Below are positions 1-8,610 of a DNA stretch of 9,783 nucleotides, one piece after another; within the stretch, counting starts at the first letter, position 1; each line of letters starts with the position of its first letter. Under the pieces are notes generated by a model. It worked only from the letters and a program-made list of their open reading frames with translations. It ran no database searches and had not been told where the DNA came from. The DNA is from Gemmataceae bacterium. Its GTDB lineage: Bacteria > Planctomycetota > Planctomycetia > Gemmatales > Gemmataceae. The stretch covers positions 1-9,783 of the forward strand of contig JADLBT010000419.1 in the NCBI GenBank assembly GCA_020847555.1, given 5' to 3'. A program made the translations under genes and the position numbers.

Positions 1-10
1 AGTAGATTGA

Positions 11-45
11 TGTTGCAAGTTATTCGCAGAGAATGACTTGCAGCA
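11..45 (+). other. Near-perfect hairpin in the rRNA leader
   Basis: Bases 11-25 pair with 31-45 as a 15-bp stem that includes two G-U wobbles (13/43 and 21/35), closed by a 5-base loop (gcaga). There is no T-run after it, so it is not a textbook intrinsic terminator. It may be an rRNA leader structure, the end of an upstream transcript, or a dyad operator: the arms TGCAAGT and ACTTGCA around TTATTC/GAATGA loosely resemble some Fur-type sites. The function is not decided. Confidence 0.6.
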
Positions 46-126
46 AACGCTCGGGGTGCATCTTGCGAGGCGGTGTGTCTCGGTAGGGCACGTCGGGCAG
101 CCCGGTCGGCTGTGATCGGGTAGCTG

Positions 127-138
127 GTTCTTTGACAA
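127..138 (+). promoter_or_regulatory. boxA-like rRNA antitermination element
   Basis: The sequence GTTCTTTGACAA closely matches the boxA consensus of rRNA leaders and spacers (E. coli TGCTCTTTAACA; Bacillus-type GTTCTTTGAAAA). In the RNA this element binds NusB/NusE (S10) to build the antitermination complex that lets RNA polymerase read through long structured rRNA. It lies about 220 bases before the 23S, as expected for a spacer or leader boxA. The embedded TTGACA could be mistaken for a -35 box, but no -10 sequence follows at the right distance. Confidence 0.7.
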
Positions 139-247
139 CTAGGCGGCGGTGAGAGTTGCCTCACAACACGTCGAGGCGTTTTGCGGCTTCCTGCTGCAGG
201 GCGGCTCGGCAAGACGTGAGGGGAATCTCTTATGAGCCCTTGGAAAC

Positions 248-293
248 GTAAGATCGAGCAGGATCGTTACCCCCCATGTGTCACCGCATGGGG
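248..293 (+). other. Two tandem hairpins in the 23S leader
   Basis: Bases 248-255 pair with 262-270 (GTAA/TTAC and GATC/GATC, with one bulged base at 266). Immediately after, 272-278 (CCCCATG) pairs perfectly with 287-293 (CATGGGG) across an 8-base loop. The two hairpins sit about 50 bases before the 23S processing stem and are probably precursor-rRNA structure. No function beyond folding or processing can be read from the sequence. Confidence 0.5.
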
Positions 294-343
294 ACCAGGG
301 TAGCGGCAGGCGATCCCGGTGTTCGGGCGGGGCGACCCGCGTG

Positions 344-360
344 GAGGAGGGGATCACTGC

Positions 361-368
<8 letters not shown>
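344..368 (+). other. 5' arm of the 23S processing stem
   Basis: Bases 344-368 are complementary to 3250-3274, with 23 of 25 positions paired; the two mismatches are at 347/3271 and 357/3261. This is the classic long stem that brings the two ends of pre-23S together as a double-stranded substrate for RNase III-type processing. Its inner part (361-368, GGCCAAGC, with 3250-3257) is the terminal helix of mature 23S. Confidence 0.85.
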
Positions 369-3249
<2,881 letters not shown>

Positions 3250-3259
<10 letters not shown>

Positions 3260-3274
3260 ATTGATCCCCTGCTC
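3250..3274 (+). other. 3' arm of the 23S processing stem
   Basis: This arm pairs with 344-368, as described for the 5' arm. The first 8-10 bases belong to mature 23S and the rest is trimmed spacer. It ends three bases before the spacer hairpin that starts at 3277. Confidence 0.85.
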
Positions 3275-3276
3275 GC

Positions 3277-3310
3277 GCGGGGTGAGTGGGCATGCCCCCG
3301 CTCGCCCCGC
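3277..3310 (+). other. Strong hairpin in the 23S-5S spacer
   Basis: Bases 3277-3290 pair with 3297-3310 as a 14-bp stem that includes two G-U wobbles, with a 6-base loop. It stands between the 23S processing stem and the 5S gene. It has no T-run and is followed by more rRNA, so a structural or processing role is more likely than termination. Confidence 0.6.
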
Positions 3311-3364
3311 ACCACGGGCTCATGAGAGACCCCCACGGCTCCCACCGCCGCCTTTTGACTACAC

Positions 3365-3382
3365 GCCCCCCCAGCGGGGGGC
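3365..3382 (+). other. GC hairpin just before 5S rRNA
   Basis: GCCCCCC (3365-3371) pairs with GGGGGGC (3376-3382) around a 4-base loop, nine bases before the 5S start. It may mark the cleavage site that releases 5S; that role is an inference from its position. Confidence 0.45.
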
Positions 3383-3390
3383 ACCCGACT

Positions 3391-3500
3391 TTCCGGTGAC
3401 CATACCGGGCTGGCCACACCCGTTCCCATTCCGAACACGGCCGTTAAGCAGCCCGGGCCGATGGTAGTGCGAACAGCGCGAGAGTAGGTTATCGCCGGGA
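3391..3500 (+). rRNA. rrf: 5S ribosomal RNA
   Basis: This is the small RNA of the large ribosomal subunit, about 110 bases. The signature loop A/B and C region is clear (CCACACCCGTTCCCATTCCG, 3414-3433, followed by GAACACGG), as are GCCGATGGTAGTGCG (loop E and helix IV) and GAGAGTAGG near the 3' end. The terminal helix forms between about 3390-3399 and 3492-3501, with a few wobble pairs, which fixes the ends to within about two bases. It follows 23S by about 130 bases and precedes the terminator by 7, so it is the last gene of the rRNA unit. Confidence 0.95.
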
Positions 3501-3507
3501 ATTTGTT

Positions 3508-3540
3508 GAAAGGCCCGCGGGTCAACCCCGCGGGCCTTTC
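3508..3540 (+). terminator. Intrinsic terminator of the rRNA unit
   Basis: GAAAGGCCCGCGGG (3508-3521) pairs perfectly with CCCGCGGGCCTTTC (3527-3540): a 14-bp stem with a 5-base loop (TCAAC). The hairpin starts seven bases after the 5S end. The T-rich element is only the CCTTTC end of the stem, so the structure is nearly symmetric and could act on both strands. Position and stability make it the obvious end of the rRNA transcript. Confidence 0.88.
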
Positions 3541-3644
3541 GCATTGGTATCGACTTCCCTTCGCTCCGTGGGCTCTTCCCCTCGCGGCGCATAGATTCAC
3601 TGCTGGCCCCTGGGGAATCGCCAGCCCATCGTTGCGAGGAGACC

Positions 3645-4604
3645 ATGAGCCTAGCGCCTGAAGTCCTCTGCGCCGGAATCATCGTTGCCGATCACGTTTG
3701 CAGTCCCATCTCACACCTGCCTGCCGCCGGGGAACTCGTTACGGCCGAACGGATGCTCCTGACCATCGGCGGGTGTGCCGCGAACGTTGGCGTGGACCTG
3801 GTCAAAATGGGTGTGCGCGCCGCCGTCGCCGGCCGAGTGGGGGACGACATTTTCGGCCGGGTGGTGGCCGACCTGCTCACCGAGTCCGGTGCCGACGCCT
3901 CCGCCATCACCGTCACCCACGGGGCCGAAACCAGTCAAACGATGATCGTGAACGTGGCAGGGCAGGACCGCCGGTTCATCCACACCTTCGGAGCCAACGC
4001 TGTTTTCCGCGCCGCCGACATTCCCTCCGACCGCCTGCACGGGTGCAAGATCCTCTATCTCGGCGGCTACCTCCTCATGCAGAACGTGTTACAGGAGGAG
4101 TTGATCCCGGTGTTCAGCGCGGCCCGGTCGGCCGGTGTGAAAACGGTCCTCGACGTTGCCACCCCCGGACCAGCCGACTACCTGGCCCGCCTGGAAAAAC
4201 TCCTGCCGTACGTTGACGTCTTCCTCCCGAACAATCACGAGGCGGAACTGATCACGGGCGAGAAGGATCCGCTCCGCCAGGCCGAGTTGTTCCACCACCT
4301 CGGGGCACGCACCTCGGTCGTGACGCTCGGCTCCGACGGGGCGCTGCTCGTGCAGGACGGCCTGAAAGTCCGGGCCGGGATTTACTCGGTCCCCTACGTC
4401 GATGCCAGCGGCGGCGGCGACGCCTTCGACGCCGGGTACATCTACGGCCTGCTCCACGGCCTCGACCCGGAGAACTGCCTGCGCATCGCCAGCGCGCTCG
4501 GGGCGAGTTGCGTCCGGACAATCGGCACGACGCCCGGCGTTTTCACCCGGCCGGAATGCGAGGACTTTCTCCGGGAACACACGCTCCACATTGAGCGACT
4601 ATGA
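3645..4604 (+). CDS. PfkB-family carbohydrate kinase (ribokinase-like)
   Basis: This is a cytoplasmic ATP-dependent sugar or nucleoside kinase of the ribokinase/PfkB superfamily, 319 residues, the normal length for the family. The N-terminal signature is at residues 42-47 (GGCAAN, where most members have GGxxxN). NNHEAE is at 196-201, the region that usually reads NxxE and helps bind Mg-ATP. The ATP-loop motif VTLGSDG is at 226-232. The C-terminal signature DASGGGDAFDAG at 253-264 carries the catalytic base Asp259 and the anion hole. The start is supported by AGGAG at 3637-3641, close before ATG. It lies about 100 bases past the rRNA terminator with no gene in between and no convincing promoter seen. 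The substrate cannot be told from sequence: fructose-type, ribose-type, aminoimidazole riboside and nucleoside kinases share these motifs, and no neighbour hints at a pathway. Confidence 0.92.
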   Translation: MSLAPEVLCAGIIVADHVCSPISHLPAAGELVTAERMLLTIGGCAANVGVDLVKMGVRAAVAGRVGDDIFGRVVADLLTESGADASAITVTHGAETSQTMIVNVAGQDRRFIHTFGANAVFRAADIPSDRLHGCKILYLGGYLLMQNVLQEELIPVFSAARSAGVKTVLDVATPGPADYLARLEKLLPYVDVFLPNNHEAELITGEKDPLRQAELFHHLGARTSVVTLGSDGALLVQDGLKVRAGIYSVPYVDASGGGDAFDAGYIYGLLHGLDPENCLRIASALGASCVRTIGTTPGVFTRPECEDFLREHTLHIERL

Positions 4605-4937
4605 CAGCGCTGCCTTCGCGATACCGTCGTACCTGCTGTTAGTGCGTTCACCAGGGACGTGCGGCAACCGTTCTGCGCGACCCGTAAAGAAACCGGCCAA
4701 CCGAGCGAAGTAAGAGGGGAGTGCGTCAGGGTTACAACCACCACCGCCAAACCTCGAGCAAATAACCACTTTCAACCAGACCCAACAACTTGACACCGCA
4801 TGCGCACTCCATTAGTCTACTTGCACACCGGGCCGGTTGCTGGCACCAGTCACTCGGCAACCCAGGCATGACCTGCACCTGCCCAGAGCGCTGCCCGGTC
4901 GCACTCCGTCAAGAGTACGTCCTTTCAGGGCCAACCG
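4605..4937 (+). other. Intergenic region between the kinase and membrane protein
   Basis: This gap of about 330 bases has no supported gene. No strong terminator hairpin was found behind the kinase. It holds a promoter candidate at 4790-4818 and, in the predicted 5' leader, a modest hairpin: GGTTGC (4835-4840) with GCAACC (4857-4862), extended inward by three weaker pairs. No known riboswitch class is recognisable. Confidence 0.55.
4790..4818 (+). promoter_or_regulatory. Candidate sigma-70-type promoter for the membrane protein gene
   Basis: A perfect -35 box TTGACA (4790-4795) is followed after exactly 17 bases by TAGTCT (4813-4818), which matches three of six positions of the -10 consensus TATAAT. 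Transcription would begin near 4825 and give an untranslated leader of about 110 bases before the start codon at 4938. The -35 and spacing are strong and the -10 is mediocre. Planctomycete promoters are poorly characterised, so this is a prediction only. Confidence 0.45.
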
Positions 4938-5822
4938 ATGTCCACATCACCAGCTACGTCCCCACCGACTTCACGATCTGAAATTCGGATCGTCAGCCAC
5001 AGTGGCCTCTTCTACTGGTGGCCGGTCTGGGCCATCGGCTACCTGATGGCTCTCTTCACCTGGTTTGAACACGACAGGCTGGCAGTCGTACCTGAGGGCA
5101 CTATCCTGGCCACGGACGCGACGGGACAGGCCACCATCGCAAAAGATCCGACGCAAAATCAGAACCTCGCCGGCCGTGTCGTCTGGATCGCCCCTGAGAA
5201 ATTTGTCCTTCCGAAGGATCCCAAGGAGCGGGCGAAAGCGGTCCAGGATCGCGAAGCGAGACTGCACATCAGTCGCAGCAAAAATCCCGGGGTGGTGTGG
5301 TGCATTACCCTTCTGCTCGTGGTCACCATCACCAACATCCCCCTTCGGGGACTCTGGTCGGTGATCGTGATCATCTTCATCGTCATGCTCGCGCTGATCT
5401 TCGCCCTGGCCGGGATCTGGGGGACCATCCTGCAAACGTTAAGCTTCCTCGACATCCGCATTACGCAGGGGGGATACATCCTGATCTCCACCGTCCTGCT
5501 CCTCCTCTGGTCGATCGCCTTCTTCCTCTTCGATCACCAGATGTACATCGTCTTCACTCCCGGCCAGTTCCGGGTCCGCCTGGAAATCGGCGAGGGTGAG
5601 ACGGCCCACGACTCAACCGGGATGACCGTCCAGAAGCAGCGGAGCGACCTCTTCCGCCACTGGATCCTCGGGCTGGGTTCCGGCGACCTGATCGTGCGCA
5701 CCTCCGGCGCCCACCCGATGGAGTTCCACCTGCACAACGTCCTCTTTCTGAGCAGCAAACTGCGGCAGATCGAGGAAATGCTGCGTTCCCGTCCCGTGGT
5801 GGCCGCCACCCAGAACGCCTGA
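4938..5822 (+). CDS. Membrane protein of unknown function, four TM segments and a PH-like C-terminus
   Basis: I do not recognise this 294-residue protein as a named family. It begins with a Ser/Thr/Pro-rich tail (1-15). Four hydrophobic stretches probably span the membrane at about 24-42, 117-135, 138-161 and 179-198. A soluble loop lies between the first two (about 43-116) with charged residues (KDPKERAKAVQDREARLH, 93-110). The last 95 residues are soluble: strand-rich YIVFTPGQFRVRLEIGEGE, then LIVRTSGAHPMEFHLHNV and an amphipathic helix (about 270-284). That pattern of short strands ending in a helix resembles bacterial PH-like domains, but this is an impression. The start has only a weak AGGG (4927-4930), seven bases before ATG. 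It is flanked by a promoter candidate upstream and an inverted repeat downstream, so it is probably monocistronic. Confidence 0.8.
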   Translation: MSTSPATSPPTSRSEIRIVSHSGLFYWWPVWAIGYLMALFTWFEHDRLAVVPEGTILATDATGQATIAKDPTQNQNLAGRVVWIAPEKFVLPKDPKERAKAVQDREARLHISRSKNPGVVWCITLLLVVTITNIPLRGLWSVIVIIFIVMLALIFALAGIWGTILQTLSFLDIRITQGGYILISTVLLLLWSIAFFLFDHQMYIVFTPGQFRVRLEIGEGETAHDSTGMTVQKQRSDLFRHWILGLGSGDLIVRTSGAHPMEFHLHNVLFLSSKLRQIEEMLRSRPVVAATQNA

Positions 5823-5904
5823 CAGGATTCACCGCCACACACAGGGGCAGGTTCGTTTGGAAGGGTCAGGAAATACCCACCGGGGTAGTCTATCCGCGTT
5901 AAGA

Positions 5905-5997
5905 AGTGGTTGCAAAACCAGTTCCGAGTGTCAGCGACGGGCGCTTGCAGCGCCCGTCGCTGACACTCAGGGCTGGTAAGGAGGTTTTGAAACCACT
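5905..5997. repeat. Large composite inverted repeat (REP/MITE-like)
   Basis: The core is a perfect 20-bp palindrome arm pair (5926-5945 with 5949-5968) around a 3-base loop. It is extended by eight more pairs (5917-5924 with 5970-5977) after one mismatch. A second, outer pair of arms, 5905-5919 with 5983-5997 (AGTGGTTGCAAAACC against GGTTTTGAAACCACT), matches at 14 of 15 positions and partly competes with the inner extension. No transposase or T-run accompanies it. The nested architecture fits a non-autonomous repeat or extragenic palindrome better than a simple terminator, though it would also block transcription between the membrane protein gene and the next gene. No target-site duplication was seen. 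Confidence 0.8.
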
Positions 5998-6059
5998 CCC
6001 AGGCTACCCTGGCTGACCTACCCTTCCTCGGCCCTCACCGACGGTCGGAGATTTGCACC

Positions 6060-8585
6060 ATGCGATGCGACGATTGGCCCCGCTCCTGGCTCGTCCTGCT
6101 CGCCGCTGTACCCCTGACCGCCTTCACCCACGGTCGGGCCGCGGCCGATCTCCCCAGGGGCCAACCCGTCGAGTTCAACCGCGACGTTCGCCCGATCCTC
6201 TCGAATTCCTGCTTCGTCTGCCACGGCCCCGACACCAAACGGCGCAAGGGTGACCTGCGCCTGGACGTCGAGGAGGACGTCTTCGCCGATCGCGGCGGGT
6301 ACAGGCTCCTCGTCCCCGGCAAGATCGACCAGAGCGAGCTGTACCGCCGGATCGCGGCGAAGGATCCCGGCAAACGCATGCCGCCCGCGAAGCACGGCAA
6401 GCAACTCACCCCGCGGCAGATCGAGGTGGTCAAGACCTGGATCGAGCAGGGCGCGAAGTGGCAGGGCCACTGGGCGTTCGTCGTGCCGAAACGGCCGGCG
6501 CTGCCGCCGATCGCGAATCGGGCGTGGCCGCTCAACCCGATCGACTACTTCGTTCTGGCGCGGCTGGAGCAGGAGGGCGTGCAGCCCTCGCCTGAGGCTG
6601 ACCGCCGCACGGCGCTGCGCCGCCTCAGCTTCGACCTGACCGGGCTGCCGCCCGCGCCGGAAGAGGTTGACCGCTTTCTCGCCGACACCTCACCGCGCGC
6701 TTACGAGCGAGCCGTCGAGCGGTTGCTCACCTCGCCCCACCACGGCGAGCGCCTGGCCATGTACTGGCTCGACGTGGTGCGCTACGCCGACACGGGCTGT
6801 TACCACAGCGACAACCACCGCGATGTCGCCCCCTACCGCGACTACGTCATCGCCGCCTTCAACCAGAACAAGCACTTCGACCAGTTCACGATCGAGCAGC
6901 TGGCCGGCGATCTGCTGCCGAACGCCACGGTGGCGCAGCAGGTTGCATCGGGTTACAACCGGCTGCTGCAAACGACCGAGGAAGGCGGCTCGCAGCCGAA
7001 GGAGTACACGGCGAAATACGCGGCCGACCGCGTCCGCAATACTGCGGCGGCGTGGCTGGGCGTGACGCTCGGGTGCGCCGAGTGCCACAACCACAAGTTC
7101 GACCCGTTCTCGTCAAAGGATTTCTACTCGTTCGCCGCCTTCTTCGCGGACCTCAAGGAGCGCGCGGTTGGTCGGCAGGAGCAAACGCTCCTGCCCACCC
7201 CCGAGCAGTCGGTCAGGTTGAAACAGCTCGACGTCCGGATCGCCGAGTTGCAGAAGACCCTCACCGCCCCGCGGCCCGACCTGGACGCCGCACAGACGAA
7301 GTGGGAGGCGGCCGCCCTCAAGGCGAAGGGACTGCCGAAGGAGGTGAGCGCCGCCCTCCGGGTCGAGGCAGAGAAGCGGAACGCCAGGCAGAAGCAGGTA
7401 ATCGCGATCCACTACCGCGGGCTGGTGCCGGACCTGGCCGAATCTCGCAGGCAGCTTGTCCAGATCAAGCAGGCGAAGGACACGCTGACGAAGCAGTTCC
7501 CGTCCACCCTGGTATCGATGTCCGGGTTGCCGCGAGTGGTGCGCATCCTGCCACGCGGCAACTGGCTGGACGACTCCGGCCCGATCGTCGAGCCCGCGAC
7601 GCCCGCCGCGCTGCCGGGTCAGAAGACCGCGTCCGGCCGTCTGACGCGCCTCGACCTGGCCCGGTGGCTGACGGCGCCGGACAACCCGCTGACGGCGCGC
7701 GTGTTCGTCAATCGGCTGTGGAAGCTGCTGTTCGGTGAGGGGATTGTGCGGACGCTGGACGACTTCGGGGCGCAGGGCGCGTGGCCGACGCACCCGGCCT
7801 TGCTCGACTGGCTGGCGGTCGAGTTCCGCGAGAGCGGCTGGGACGTCAGACACCTGATCAAGCTGATGGTCACCTCGCGCACCTATCGCCAAACATCGCG
7901 CGTGAGCGAGACGCTGCGGCAGCGCGACCCGTTCAACTACCTGCTCGGCCGGCAGGCGCGCTTCCGTCTCGACGCCGAGATGGTGCGCGACAACGCCTTG
8001 GCGGTCAGCGGCCTGCTGTCGCGCAAGCTCGGCGGGCCGAGCGTCAAGCCGTACCAGCCGACCGGGTACTGGGCGGCGCTCAACTTCCCGAAGCGCGAGT
8101 GGCAGAAGGACAGCGGCGAGAGCGTCTACCGGCGCGGGCTCTACACCTACTGGTGCCGCACGTTCCTGCATCCGAGCCTGCTGGCGTTCGACGCCAGCAC
8201 GCGCGAGGAGTGTACCGTCGAGCGGCCGCGCTCCAACATCCCACAGCAGGCGCTGGTGCTGCTCAACGACCCGACCTACGTCGAGGCAGCCCGCGTCCTG
8301 GCTGAGCGCGTTCTGCGCGAAGGGGGGCAGGACACCGCCGGGCGCGTCCACTTCCTTTTCCGCCAGGTACTGGGCCGACGGGCCGAGCCGGCGGAGCTGA
8401 AACTGCTCGTGGGACTGTATGGAGCGCACCTGGAGCAGTACCGGCAGGACCGCCACTCGGCCGAGACGCTGCTGCGCGTCGGAGACCGGCCGCCGGCCGA
8501 GGTCGCGCGGGCGCCCGAAGTCGCGGCATGGACCTCGGTGGTGCGGGTGGTGTTGAACCTGCACGAAACGATCACCCGGAACTGA
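6060..8585 (+). CDS. PSCyt1-DUF1549-DUF1553 secreted cytochrome-like protein
   Basis: This is an 841-residue planctomycete-type protein. Residues 1-29 look like a Sec signal peptide (hydrophobic WLVLLAAVPLTAF, cleavage near GRAAA/D), so it should act outside the cytoplasm. A PSCyt1 (cytochrome c-like) domain spans about 38-135, with haem motif CFVCH at 51-55 and a likely axial Met107 in RMPP. DUF1549 (PSCyt2) spans about 158-365 and contains a second CxxCH (CAECH, 339-343) within CAECHNHKFDP, a hallmark of the family. A Lys/Gln/Arg-rich, probably helical or coiled-coil linker covers about 383-490. DUF1553 (PSD1) runs from about 527 to near the C-terminus, including SNIPQQALVLLND near residues 724-736. 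GGAG at 6047-6050, nine bases before ATG, supports the start. The enzymatic role of this family is not established; electron transfer or a haem-linked oxidative role is inferred from the CxxCH motifs. Confidence 0.93.
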   Translation: MRCDDWPRSWLVLLAAVPLTAFTHGRAAADLPRGQPVEFNRDVRPILSNSCFVCHGPDTKRRKGDLRLDVEEDVFADRGGYRLLVPGKIDQSELYRRIAAKDPGKRMPPAKHGKQLTPRQIEVVKTWIEQGAKWQGHWAFVVPKRPALPPIANRAWPLNPIDYFVLARLEQEGVQPSPEADRRTALRRLSFDLTGLPPAPEEVDRFLADTSPRAYERAVERLLTSPHHGERLAMYWLDVVRYADTGCYHSDNHRDVAPYRDYVIAAFNQNKHFDQFTIEQLAGDLLPNATVAQQVASGYNRLLQTTEEGGSQPKEYTAKYAADRVRNTAAAWLGVTLGCAECHNHKFDPFSSKDFYSFAAFFADLKERAVGRQEQTLLPTPEQSVRLKQLDVRIAELQKTLTAPRPDLDAAQTKWEAAALKAKGLPKEVSAALRVEAEKRNARQKQVIAIHYRGLVPDLAESRRQLVQIKQAKDTLTKQFPSTLVSMSGLPRVVRILPRGNWLDDSGPIVEPATPAALPGQKTASGRLTRLDLARWLTAPDNPLTARVFVNRLWKLLFGEGIVRTLDDFGAQGAWPTHPALLDWLAVEFRESGWDVRHLIKLMVTSRTYRQTSRVSETLRQRDPFNYLLGRQARFRLDAEMVRDNALAVSGLLSRKLGGPSVKPYQPTGYWAALNFPKREWQKDSGESVYRRGLYTYWCRTFLHPSLLAFDASTREECTVERPRSNIPQQALVLLNDPTYVEAARVLAERVLREGGQDTAGRVHFLFRQVLGRRAEPAELKLLVGLYGAHLEQYRQDRHSAETLLRVGDRPPAEVARAPEVAAWTSVVRVVLNLHETITRN

Positions 8586-8610
8586 CACCGCCTTCGCGGA
8601 GCAGATACTC

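Larger units (their letters stand above)
1..360 (+). other. rRNA leader / spacer upstream of 23S, non-coding
   Basis: This stretch holds no convincing gene. It carries a boxA-like element and at least four potential RNA hairpins: 11-45, 248-270, 272-293, and a small one at 327-340 with a GCGA (GNRA-type) tetraloop. The end of a 16S rRNA (anti-Shine-Dalgarno CCTCC region) is not present, and no tRNA cloverleaf is recognisable. It is therefore either the distal part of a long 16S-23S spacer or the leader of an independently transcribed 23S-5S unit; the window cannot decide. No clean -35/-10 promoter pair was found in it. Confidence 0.7.

Noticed and set aside
132..137. TTGACA within the leader as a -35 promoter element.
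   Set aside because: No -10-like hexamer lies 15-19 bases downstream, and the sequence is better explained as part of boxA.
3592..3597. TAGATT as a -10 box for the sugar kinase gene.
   Set aside because: The expected -35 position reads TGGGCT or similar, with no resemblance to TTGACA, so the promoter is not supportable.
4790..4981. A small 63-codon frame on the plus strand overlapping the start of the membrane protein gene.
   Set aside because: Its ATG lies within the promoter candidate, it has no ribosome site, and the protein shows no recognisable features.
5926..5968. The perfect palindrome read as a plain intrinsic terminator of the membrane protein gene.
   Set aside because: There is no T-run on either side, and the outer nested arms go beyond what a terminator needs; a termination side-effect remains possible.
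5905..5997. An insertion sequence or CRISPR-like repeat.
   Set aside because: There is no transposase frame, no target duplication, and only one repeat unit, with no spacers.
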